NCBI GenBank assembly: GCA_937901055.1
Contig: CALCGO010000348.1
Span: 1 to 7,785, forward strand
From: an uncultured Rhodobacterales bacterium
GTDB lineage: Bacteria > Pseudomonadota > Alphaproteobacteria > Rhodobacterales > Rhodobacteraceae
Reading direction: 5' to 3'
Length of the DNA: 7,785 nt
Of this stretch, positions 1-6,717 are shown in pieces. The translations under genes were made by a program, and so were the position numbers. The notes below the pieces were generated by a model. The model had not been told where the DNA came from. It was given only the letters and a program-made list of their open reading frames with translations, and searched no databases. Position 1 is the stretch's first letter; every line of letters begins with the position of its first letter.

Positions 1-1
1 G

Positions 2-1456
2 TCTTCTATCAATGGTGTCAGCACAGATGCATTCGATAAGTTCGTTAAAATCCGTGCTGGCCGGACGTATTCTGCCGATGATGTAGACGAGATCGTCGAG
101 AAAATCGAAATCGAGGCGGTAAAACAAGGTTTGCCGTTCTTGCGGGTAACGCCGAACTATACCAAAAATGATGTTGATCGCACAGTTGATGTGAACTTCG
201 AGCTGGTCTCCGGACGCCGTGTGTACGTTGAACGCATTGATATTGGCGGCAATACCGGCACAGTTGAACGTGTGATCCGTCGGCAGTTTGACTTCGTCGA
301 AGGCGATGCCTTTAACGCACGAAAAATGGCTATTGCGCGTGATAAACTTCGCGGATTGCAAATTTTCGGTGGAACCAACGTATCCGTTCGCGAGGGTTCT
401 GCACCGGACAAAGTTATCGTTGATGTTGATGTTCAGGATATCCCGACGGGTAGTGTCGGTTTTGCACTCGGGTATTCATCAGCCGGTGGATTCAGCGGGC
501 TTGTCAATTTTGCCGAGAGAAACCTAATGGGCCGCGGTCAAGATTTCGAACTTGAGCTTAGTTACGGAGAGAAAAGACAAATATTCTCGTTGAGCTTCAC
601 CGAACCTGCGTTGTTTGACAGGGATCTGGCTGCAGGGTTCAACTTGTACTTTAGTAACTCTGATCGCAGCGAATCTTCGTTCCAGACGACCAATTACGGA
701 TTCGAACCCAATATCCGCTTTGCGCTGGGTGAAAATACACGCATGCAGCTTAGCTACCGTCTCTCAAGTGACGAAATACGTGATGTTGATGCAGGAGCAT
801 CATCCGTTATATCCGATGACGCGGTAGGCCCTCAGATCACGTCATCACTGGGTGTTACACTTTCCTACGACCGCCGAAACTCACGTGTCGATCCAACATC
901 AGGGTTTGTAGTTTCGCTAGACGAAGAATTCGCCGGATTAGGTGGAGACATAAACTTCTCGAAAACGATCGTCCGCGCCAAAGGTTACACGGCATTTTTC
1001 GACGATAACCTTGTCCTCTCTGCTGAAGTAGAAGGCGGCGCGCTTGTTACGACAGATTCTTCAAACACTCGCGTAACCGACAGGTTCTTCCTTGGCGGAA
1101 ATTCACTTAAAGGTTTCGCAACGAGCGGTATTGGTCCTCGCGATACATTGGCAAACAACGACGCGCTTGGTGGCAACTACTATAGTGTTGTCCGCTTGAA
1201 GGGCAGCTTCCCGATCGGCTTTGGAGAGGACTCCGGCATATATGGTGGCGTATTCGCCGAGGCCGGAAGTGTCTGGGACCTAGGCGACATCGTATTCGCA
1301 GGCGATGATGATATGTATGTACGCGCATCCTCGGGTGTTAGCCTGTTCTGGGCCAGCCCACTTGGACCTCTGGAATTCAGCTACGCAATTCCAATTCTGT
1401 ACGAAGATGACGATATCAAGCAAAACTTCAGCGTTGCAATATCTACGCGGTTCTAG
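2..1456 (+). CDS. bamA: Outer membrane protein assembly factor BamA, C-terminal part (5' end outside window)
   Basis: Central subunit of the BAM complex, which folds and inserts beta-barrel proteins into the outer membrane. The frame is open from base 2, so the start is upstream and 484 residues are visible, against roughly 750-800 for the family. Visible residues 1-72 look like POTRA4, residues 73-145 (from RRVYVERIDIGGN) are POTRA5, and the 16-strand barrel begins near residue 150 (TGSVGFALGYSS). Barrel hallmarks include FAERNLMGRGQ, SFTEPALFDRD and the L6-loop motif, here LKGF (bases 1106-1117), in place of the usual VRGF/Y. The chain ends in STRF, the C-terminal Phe signal typical of outer-membrane barrels, at TAG 1454-1456. 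A TTG at 131 is internal and is not a start, because POTRA sequence continues before it. It is the first visible gene of the operon, and ompH starts two bases after its stop. Confidence 0.96.
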   Translation, partial: SSINGVSTDAFDKFVKIRAGRTYSADDVDEIVEKIEIEAVKQGLPFLRVTPNYTKNDVDRTVDVNFELVSGRRVYVERIDIGGNTGTVERVIRRQFDFVEGDAFNARKMAIARDKLRGLQIFGGTNVSVREGSAPDKVIVDVDVQDIPTGSVGFALGYSSAGGFSGLVNFAERNLMGRGQDFELELSYGEKRQIFSLSFTEPALFDRDLAAGFNLYFSNSDRSESSFQTTNYGFEPNIRFALGENTRMQLSYRLSSDEIRDVDAGASSVISDDAVGPQITSSLGVTLSYDRRNSRVDPTSGFVVSLDEEFAGLGGDINFSKTIVRAKGYTAFFDDNLVLSAEVEGGALVTTDSSNTRVTDRFFLGGNSLKGFATSGIGPRDTLANNDALGGNYYSVVRLKGSFPIGFGEDSGIYGGVFAEAGSVWDLGDIVFAGDDDMYVRASSGVSLFWASPLGPLEFSYAIPILYEDDDIKQNFSVAISTRF

Positions 1457-1458
1457 GT

Positions 1459-2046
1459 TTGGGTTTCGCTGCAATACGCCAAGCGCATCTTAAGCAACTA
1501 ATATCGCTTTTGATTGGGCTAATTTTTTGCGCGACGCAGTCGGTAGGGCAAGCAGATTTCCCCACTGTATTTCCGCAACCAATATTGGTTCTGGATCAAG
1601 AGGCACTGTTTACGAATTCCAAACTCGGCCAAGCAATGCAGTTAATACAGGCCGAAAAACGCACGGTCCTGTTGCAAGAAAGCCGCCTGATCAGTGATGC
1701 TTTCGTGGTCGAAGAAAAGCGCTTAACAGAAATTCGAAACGAGGTTACCGCAAAAGAATTTAGGACACTCTCCGAAGATTTCGACCAACGAGTCCTGACG
1801 GCGCGAGAAGTGCAACTTGCAAAAGATGTAGAGATGCAGCAATCCATAGATGGCCAACGACGACGGTTTTTGGTAATTGCAGCGCCGTTCCTAAGCGAAA
1901 TAATGGCTAAATATCACGCTAGCGCAATCATTGATCAACGATCGGTTCTTTTGTTTAATCGAAACTTGGATATAACACTGGAAGCAATAGAGACACTCGA
2001 TCGGGCCTTTGAACTAAACCCGAATTTGGCCACCGAAAAGGAATAA
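1459..2046 (+). CDS. ompH: OmpH/Skp-family periplasmic chaperone
   Basis: Predicted periplasmic chaperone that holds unfolded outer-membrane proteins on their way to BamA. The 195-residue chain has an Arg/Lys n-region (RQAHLK), a hydrophobic core at residues 14-26 (LISLLIGLIFCAT) and a likely signal peptidase I site after VGQA, residue 32. Residues 42-52 (ILVLDQEALFT) match the first strand of the family. Residues about 60-140 are charged and helical, fitting the Skp coiled-coil arms, and residues 150-185 (AIIDQRSVLLF...LDITLEAIETLD) close the base domain. The start is TTG: no ATG or GTG lies in frame between the upstream stop at 1408 and the signal core, and the next TTG (1510) would cut the core. 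No good Shine-Dalgarno precedes it, so translation probably couples to bamA termination two bases earlier. LIFC resembles a lipobox but has Phe before Cys, so a lipoprotein is unlikely. Confidence 0.87.
   Translation: MGFAAIRQAHLKQLISLLIGLIFCATQSVGQADFPTVFPQPILVLDQEALFTNSKLGQAMQLIQAEKRTVLLQESRLISDAFVVEEKRLTEIRNEVTAKEFRTLSEDFDQRVLTAREVQLAKDVEMQQSIDGQRRRFLVIAAPFLSEIMAKYHASAIIDQRSVLLFNRNLDITLEAIETLDRAFELNPNLATEKE
2038..2043 (+). promoter_or_regulatory. Ribosome binding site of fabZ
   Basis: AAGGAA lies six bases before the ATG at 2050 and inside the last codons of ompH. It is a good Shine-Dalgarno sequence, in contrast to the missing one for ompH, and supports the fabZ start. Confidence 0.7.
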
Positions 2047-2049
2047 CAC

Positions 2050-2529
2050 ATGTCCGAAACCGCGACAGAAGTCACATCCGTCGACCTTTCCGAAATCAAA
2101 CGTATGATACCACACCGGTATCCGTTTCTACTTATTGATGCGGTCAAGGAAGTTCGCGTAAACGAGAGCGCTGTCGGAATCAAAATGGTAACCGCTAACG
2201 AACCGCATTTTCAGGGTCACTTCCCTGACAAAGCTGTCATGCCTGGCGTGCTGATCGTGGAGGCTATGGCGCAAACCGCCGGGGTGTTGGTTGGTACGAC
2301 CCTAAACCTGATTGATGCTGGAATGCTGGTGTATTTCATGTCGATGGACAAAGTAAAATTCCGTCAAATCGTGCAACCCGGTGATGCATTGGAATTACAC
2401 GTTAAAGTTATTCGTGGGCGTGGAAAAATTTGGAAGTTCTGGGGTGAAGGGAAAGTTAATGGCGCAATCGTCGCCGAAGCCGAATTCACCGCGATGATCG
2501 TTCCACCTGAAGACGCAAACAAGGGCTGA
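2050..2529 (+). CDS. fabZ: 3-hydroxyacyl-[acyl-carrier-protein] dehydratase FabZ
   Basis: Cytoplasmic hot-dog-fold dehydratase of type II fatty acid synthesis; it converts (R)-3-hydroxyacyl-ACP to trans-2-enoyl-ACP. At 159 residues it has the usual length plus a short N-terminal extension. Family motifs are I-x-R-MIPHRYPFLLID (residues 16-30), the catalytic block HFQGHFPDKAVMPGVLIVEAMAQ with the catalytic His57 and Glu71 (aligned by eye to E. coli His54 and Glu68), and the later KVKFRQIVQPGD segment. The start ATG is three bases after the ompH stop and has the AAGGAA ribosome site. The gene lies directly before lpxA, whose enzyme uses the same 3-hydroxyacyl-ACP class, so the pair sits at the branch between phospholipid and lipid A fatty acids. 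FabA is unlikely: the sequence has the FabZ tyrosine-rich N-terminal motif and FabZ length. Confidence 0.97.
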   Translation: MSETATEVTSVDLSEIKRMIPHRYPFLLIDAVKEVRVNESAVGIKMVTANEPHFQGHFPDKAVMPGVLIVEAMAQTAGVLVGTTLNLIDAGMLVYFMSMDKVKFRQIVQPGDALELHVKVIRGRGKIWKFWGEGKVNGAIVAEAEFTAMIVPPEDANKG

Positions 2530-2531
2530 TT

Positions 2532-3341
2532 ATGTCTGTTGATGCAACTGCTACAATCCACTCCTCTGCCGTTATCGAGGACGGCGCTGTCATTGGTGCC
2601 AATTGTAAAATTGGCCCGTTTTGCCTCGTTGGTCCACATGTTACGCTTGGTGACAACATTGAGCTTTTCAGCCACGTTGTGGTCGCCGGTCACACCAAAG
2701 TCGGCGATAACACCAGAATTTGGCCAACTGCCTCCGTTGGCCATCAGCCGCAGGATCTAAAATACTCGGGCGAACAAACCTACCTTGAGATCGGTGCTAA
2801 CTGCATGATCCGCGAGGGTGTTACGGTTAATCCTGGCACAGCAGGTGGTACCGGCATTACGAAGGTCGGCGACAACTGTTTGTTAATGCTTGGCGCTCAT
2901 GTTGGGCACGACGCGCAGGTTGGGGACCGTGTGGTTCTAGCCAATCACGCGTCTGTTGCCGGGCACGTCACCATTGGCGATGACGTAATTATTGGCGCTC
3001 TAAGCGGTGTGCACCAATTCGTGAATGTCGGCAAAGGGGCGATTATCGGTGGTCTTGCGGCGGTCGTAGCGGATGTTATTCCATACGGGATGGCGTTATC
3101 GGAACGAGCCAACCTTGGCGGGCTAAACCTTATCGGCCTGAAAAGGCGTGGGGTTGATAAAAATACCATCAATGGCCTGCGTGCTTCATTTTCGGAGATT
3201 TTTGACGGGGACGGCACCCTTAAAGAACGGGCGCAAAAGGCGCGGGATAAACATGGTGACAACGAACTGGTCACCGAGGTTGTCGATTTTTTATTAGCCA
3301 ATAGCACACGTTCGTTTTTGTTACCCAAAAGTAACGACTAA
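2532..3341 (+). CDS. lpxA: Acyl-ACP--UDP-N-acetylglucosamine O-acyltransferase LpxA
   Basis: Catalyses the first step of lipid A synthesis: transfer of a 3-hydroxyacyl chain from ACP to the 3-OH of UDP-GlcNAc, in the cytoplasm. The 269-residue chain (E. coli 262) starts with a left-handed beta-helix of hexapeptide repeats from about residue 5 to 185, of the form [IV]G[DA]N, and ends in a helical domain starting near LIGLKRRG (residues 200-207). The active site segment is AHVGHDAQVGDR; His126 corresponds to the catalytic E. coli His125 and His123 to His122. His145 and the VHQF motif (160-163) are also present. Gly174 occupies the position of E. coli Gly173, part of the chain-length ruler. ATG at 2532 is two bases after the fabZ stop and follows AAGGG (2521-2525) by six bases. 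It is a homotrimer in characterised members. Confidence 0.97.
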   Translation: MSVDATATIHSSAVIEDGAVIGANCKIGPFCLVGPHVTLGDNIELFSHVVVAGHTKVGDNTRIWPTASVGHQPQDLKYSGEQTYLEIGANCMIREGVTVNPGTAGGTGITKVGDNCLLMLGAHVGHDAQVGDRVVLANHASVAGHVTIGDDVIIGALSGVHQFVNVGKGAIIGGLAAVVADVIPYGMALSERANLGGLNLIGLKRRGVDKNTINGLRASFSEIFDGDGTLKERAQKARDKHGDNELVTEVVDFLLANSTRSFLLPKSND

Positions 3342-3343
3342 CT

Positions 3344-4201
3344 ATGGAAACAATGCCCAATCATTCCACCTCTGTGCTCGCAATCATCGCCGGTCGCGGT
3401 GATTTACCGCGCTTGTTGGCGGAAGAGTGTCAGGCATCTGGCCGGAAATACGAAGTCGTGGAATTCGAGAACATTCCATTGGAGTGGGCATCAAACCATC
3501 CTGTTATTCCAGCCGTTTTTGAAAAAACCGGGCAACTGATCGAGCGGATGCAACAAGCAAATTGCCGCGAGATTGTCATGGTCGGCGCCATGAAACGCGA
3601 AAAGATTGATGCAAGCAAACTCGACGACAAGGGGCGAGAGTTAACTGCTATTTTGCTCGCAAAGGTGAAAGCCGGCGACGATGAAACCCTGAGTTCGTTC
3701 ATCGGTTTTTTCGAGGCCAATGGCTTCAACGTCCTCGCAGCCCATGACGTTTCACCGAGCCTTCTGCCACAAGACGGTGTGTTAACGAACGCTAAACCAA
3801 GTGACGATGACATGTTTGATGCTGCACGTGCGGCAGAAATAGTAAACGGTCTTGGACGCATGGATGTTGGGCAAGGGGCTGTGGTTGGGCAGGGCATCTG
3901 CCTCGGGCTAGAAAGCATTCAAGGTACGGACACGATGTTGTGCTTCGTGAAAAACAACCGCGAAGGATATGCGCCTAACCCGAGCGGCGGCCGAGGCGTT
4001 CTGCTGAAATCTGCCAAGCCAACACAAGATTTCCGCATAGATTTGCCAACGATCGGCCCAGATACAATTAAGAACGCCCATTCCGCAGGGCTAGCCGGTA
4101 TTGCTATCGAAGAGGGCGGTGTGATGGTGTTGCGGCTGAACGAAACAATCGCCTTAGCGAACGAGCTTGGATTATTCTTGTGGGTAAGGCCAAAAGAATG
4201 A
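3344..4201 (+). CDS. lpxI: UDP-2,3-diacylglucosamine pyrophosphatase LpxI
   Basis: Member of the DUF1009/LpxI family, which hydrolyses UDP-2,3-diacylglucosamine to lipid X and UMP, the step done by LpxH in gamma- and betaproteobacteria. The 285-residue chain matches the usual size of about 280. The N-terminal domain opens with LAIIAGRGDLPRLLAEE (residues 12-28). The C-terminal catalytic domain has the conserved GDDETLSSFIGFFEANGF region (111-128), DVGQGAVVGQGICLGLESIQGTD (174-196) and IDLPTIGPDTI (232-242), with Asp233 a likely metal-linked catalytic residue by analogy with the Caulobacter enzyme, then GLAGIAIEEGGV. Position between lpxA and lpxB independently supports the function. The start is ambiguous: ATG 3344 lies two bases after the lpxA stop without a clear Shine-Dalgarno, and an in-frame ATG at 3353 is only three codons later. 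The stop overlaps the lpxB start as ATGA. Confidence 0.94.
   Translation: METMPNHSTSVLAIIAGRGDLPRLLAEECQASGRKYEVVEFENIPLEWASNHPVIPAVFEKTGQLIERMQQANCREIVMVGAMKREKIDASKLDDKGRELTAILLAKVKAGDDETLSSFIGFFEANGFNVLAAHDVSPSLLPQDGVLTNAKPSDDDMFDAARAAEIVNGLGRMDVGQGAVVGQGICLGLESIQGTDTMLCFVKNNREGYAPNPSGGRGVLLKSAKPTQDFRIDLPTIGPDTIKNAHSAGLAGIAIEEGGVMVLRLNETIALANELGLFLWVRPKE
4186..4189 (+). promoter_or_regulatory. Ribosome binding site of lpxB, deciding its start
   Basis: AAGG eight bases before the ATG at 4198. A GTG at 4180 in the same frame has no comparable site and would add six residues (MGKAKR) not expected before the family's N-terminal strand, so the ATG is preferred. Confidence 0.55.
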
Positions 4202-5382
4202 ACAAACCCTTAACTTTCTTCATCATTGCTGGCGAAAGTTCTGGTGATCGGCTGGGCGCCGCTTTGATGCGAGGTCTCGCGTCCGAACATGGCGCTGAAG
4301 TACGTTTCATTGGTGTTGGTGGCCCTTTGATGATTGATAAGGGTCTGAAAAGCATTTTTCCCATGGATGAACTTTCGGTTATGGGGATTGCGGAGGTGCT
4401 CCCGAAGATACGTCGGCTGTTGCGTCGCATTAAGGAGACCACGAGCGCTATCGAGAACACCAATCCCACTGGCTTGATTACAATCGACAGCCCGGATTTC
4501 TGTTTTCGCGTGGCTAAGCGCGCGAAAGCCCGAATGCCAGCACTCCGTGTCATTCACTACGTTGCGCCGTCTGTTTGGGCTTGGCGCCCAAAACGGGCTG
4601 CCAAAATGGCACGTTTCGTTAACCACGTGCTGGCCCTCTTACCCTTTGAGCCACCCTACATGGAAGCCGAGGGGATGAGTTGCGATTTTGTCGGTCATCC
4701 TATTACCGCAGAACGACAGGCAACGAACGCTCAAGCGATCGAATTTCGAGACGAGGTTGGCGTGGCGAATAACGGACCGCTATTGACGGTTCTTCCTGGA
4801 TCGCGAATAAGCGAAGTAACACGACTTGGGCCCGTTTTTAGAGAAGTATGCGAAAAGTTAAGGCACGACTATCCCAACCTTAAGATTGCCATCCCGTCGG
4901 TTGGTGCCCGCGTAGCCTTGATTGAACAGATTTTCAACGGTCTTGACGTGAACATTCTTGACCCGCGTGGAATGGCCCCGAAGGAGGCCGAGGAAAGAAA
5001 ACGCGGTTGCTATAAGGCGGCCGATGTAGCACTTGCGGCTTCGGGCACAGTTTCGCTAGAACTGGCAGCGGCCGCGACACCAATGGTTATCGCTTACGAT
5101 ATGCATTGGTTTACCGCATTCATCAAACGCCGAATGGTGCGTGTTTCGACCGCTACTTTGGTTAACCTTTTGACAGACACAAACACGGTTCCCGAATTTT
5201 TACTCGGAGATTGTACCGCCGAAAACATCTATCATTCTGTTAAAAACCTGCTGGATAACCCCGATGCGCGCAACGAACAGTTGGCTGTGTCGGACAAGGC
5301 TATGAAAATGCTTGGGAAAGGTGACGTTGAGTCCGGAAATCGGGCAGCGAAATCGGTTTTGAGATTTCTTAACAACAATTAA
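4198..5382 (+). CDS. lpxB: Lipid-A-disaccharide synthase LpxB
   Basis: Glycosyltransferase family 19 enzyme at the inner face of the cytoplasmic membrane; it joins UDP-2,3-diacylglucosamine to lipid X, giving the beta-1,6-linked disaccharide 1-phosphate. The preceding gene, lpxI, makes the lipid X. The 394 residues (E. coli 382) carry the N-terminal nucleotide-fold motif IAGESSGDRLGA (10-21; commonly GEASGD), IDSPDF (96-101), VIHYVAPSVWAWRPKRA (118-134), LLPFEPPYMEAEG (148-159), DFVGHP (163-168), LPGSRISEV (199-207, with Arg203 matching the important E. coli Arg201) and the donor-site block AASGTVSLELAAAATPMVIAYD (280-301). The ATG at 4198 overlaps the lpxI stop as ATGA, a sign of translational coupling. 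A GTG at 4180 is an alternative start with weaker support. The gene ends the operon, and a strong hairpin begins three bases after its stop. Confidence 0.96.
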   Translation: MNKPLTFFIIAGESSGDRLGAALMRGLASEHGAEVRFIGVGGPLMIDKGLKSIFPMDELSVMGIAEVLPKIRRLLRRIKETTSAIENTNPTGLITIDSPDFCFRVAKRAKARMPALRVIHYVAPSVWAWRPKRAAKMARFVNHVLALLPFEPPYMEAEGMSCDFVGHPITAERQATNAQAIEFRDEVGVANNGPLLTVLPGSRISEVTRLGPVFREVCEKLRHDYPNLKIAIPSVGARVALIEQIFNGLDVNILDPRGMAPKEAEERKRGCYKAADVALAASGTVSLELAAAATPMVIAYDMHWFTAFIKRRMVRVSTATLVNLLTDTNTVPEFLLGDCTAENIYHSVKNLLDNPDARNEQLAVSDKAMKMLGKGDVESGNRAAKSVLRFLNNN

Positions 5383-5385
5383 AGA

Positions 5386-5414
5386 AAAACGCCGGAGGGT
5401 TGCTCCGGCGTTTT
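5386..5414. terminator. Bidirectional rho-independent terminator between lpxB and gltA
   Basis: Arms AAAACGCCGGAG (5386-5397) and CTCCGGCGTTTT (5403-5414) pair perfectly over 12 bp around the 5-base loop GGTTG; the eight inner pairs are mostly G-C. On the plus strand the hairpin ends in TTTT. Read on the minus strand it ends in TTTTT, then C and TTT (complement of 5389-5381). It starts three bases after the lpxB stop and four bases after the gltA stop on the other strand, so one element can end both convergent transcripts. Confidence 0.9.
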
Positions 5415-5418
5415 GATA

Positions 5419-6717
5419 TCAGCGGTTTTCTACGTCCGTGTAGTTCCGGTGTTTTGCACCGGTATATAACTGACGCGGCCGTCCGATTTTTTGTGTAGGA
5501 TCGGCGATCATTTCTTTCCACTGCGCAATCCATCCAACCGTACGCGCCAACGCGAAGATTGGTGTGAACATTGATGTCGGGAACCCAATCGCATCCAGAA
5601 TGATACCGGAGTAGAAATCAACGTTCGGGTATAGCTTCCGCTCGATGAAATATGGATCGGACAGCGCTATACGTTCCAACTCCATGGCAACCTGAAGGGT
5701 TGGGTTGTCTTCAATTCCCAGCAAGCCCAGAACTTCATCCGCGGACTCTTTCATAACCTTGGCGCGCGGGTCGAAGTTTTTGTAAACGCGGTGACCAAAA
5801 CCCATTAGACGGAACGGATCGTCCTTGTCTTTTGCGCGCGCGATATATTCAGGAATACGGTCAACCGTTCCAATTTCGCGCAGCATGTTCAACGCAGCCT
5901 CGTTCGCGCCACCGTGAGCAGGGCCCCAAAGACATGCAATTCCTGCTGCGATACATGCAAACGGATTTGCGCCAGAAGAACCGGCAAGACGAACCGTCGA
6001 TGTCGACGCGTTCTGCTCGTGATCTGCGTGAAGCGTGAATATACGGTCCATCGCACGGGAAACAATCGGGTCTACATTGTATTCTTCGGCCGGTACGGCA
6101 AAACACATGTGCAGGAAGTTGGACGCGTAATCCAAATCATTGCGTGGATAGATGAACGGCTGCCCGATCGAGTATTTGTACGCCCATGCGGCAACTGTCG
6201 GCATCTTGGCGATCATACGGATCGAGGCAACTTCGCGCTGCCATGGATCATTGATGTCGGTGGAATCATGATAGAACGACGACATCGCACCCTGAACACC
6301 ACAAATGATCGACATCGGATGTGCATCGCGACGGAATCCACGGTAGAAATAGGCCATCTGTTCGTGCAACATCGTGTGGCGAGTCACGCGCGGGACGAAT
6401 TCATCCAACTGTGCGGCGGTTGGTAGTTCACCGTACAAAAGAAGATAACAAACCTCTAGAAAGTGTGATTTTTCAGCGAGTTGGTCGATTGGATAGCCGC
6501 GGTAAAGCAGCTCCCCTTTATCGCCATCAATGAATGTAATAGCGGATTCACACGATGCCGTCGACGTAAAGCCCGGATCATATGTGAAAACATCACCTTG
6601 AGCATATAGTTTGCGGATATCTACAACATCAGGGCCCAAATTCGGGCTGAAGATCGGAAGATCGATCTCCTGGTCGTCAAAGTTCAATTGTGCAGATTTC
6701 TTGCTATCCAAAACCAT
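5419..6717 (-). CDS. gltA: Citrate synthase, hexameric type II
   Basis: Condenses oxaloacetate and acetyl-CoA to citrate, the first step of the TCA cycle, in the cytoplasm. With the start at 6717 the protein has 432 residues (E. coli 427) and begins MVLDSKKSAQLNF, the pattern I recall for alphaproteobacterial citrate synthases. Catalytic residues fit E. coli His264, His305 and Asp362: His268 in GPAHGGANE, His309 in GFGHRVYK and Asp367 in NVDFYSG. LHADHEQNAS (229-238) is also present. The type II NADH-site residues RHT (113-115), Tyr149, Arg167 and Lys171 are conserved, but the E. coli Cys206 position is Ala210. The GAGG at 6727-6724, six bases before this ATG, decides the start; an ATG at 6729 would add four residues (MRYR). 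It lies downstream of gltX on the same strand and converges on lpxB. A methylcitrate synthase is less likely, given full type II features and no prp neighbours. Confidence 0.96.
   Translation of the reverse strand: MVLDSKKSAQLNFDDQEIDLPIFSPNLGPDVVDIRKLYAQGDVFTYDPGFTSTASCESAITFIDGDKGELLYRGYPIDQLAEKSHFLEVCYLLLYGELPTAAQLDEFVPRVTRHTMLHEQMAYFYRGFRRDAHPMSIICGVQGAMSSFYHDSTDINDPWQREVASIRMIAKMPTVAAWAYKYSIGQPFIYPRNDLDYASNFLHMCFAVPAEEYNVDPIVSRAMDRIFTLHADHEQNASTSTVRLAGSSGANPFACIAAGIACLWGPAHGGANEAALNMLREIGTVDRIPEYIARAKDKDDPFRLMGFGHRVYKNFDPRAKVMKESADEVLGLLGIEDNPTLQVAMELERIALSDPYFIERKLYPNVDFYSGIILDAIGFPTSMFTPIFALARTVGWIAQWKEMIADPTQKIGRPRQLYTGAKHRNYTDVENR

Noticed and set aside
1459..1554. Lipoprotein signal (LIFC) in the OmpH-like protein
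   Set aside because: The residue before Cys is Phe, which does not fit the lipobox; a signal peptidase I site after VGQA fits better and matches the family.
2364..2744. 126-codon minus-strand open frame across the fabZ-lpxA junction
   Set aside because: It is antisense to two conserved genes with intact motifs, and its translation resembles nothing I know.
3430..3918. 162-codon minus-strand open frame within lpxI
   Set aside because: A shadow of lpxI: Ser/Arg-rich translation without recognisable domains or upstream signals.
5914..6426. Long open frame (170 codons) on the plus strand inside gltA
   Set aside because: It lies fully antisense to conserved citrate synthase sequence; its Arg/Cys-rich translation looks like a shadow of codon use, with no family resemblance and no ribosome site that I can see.
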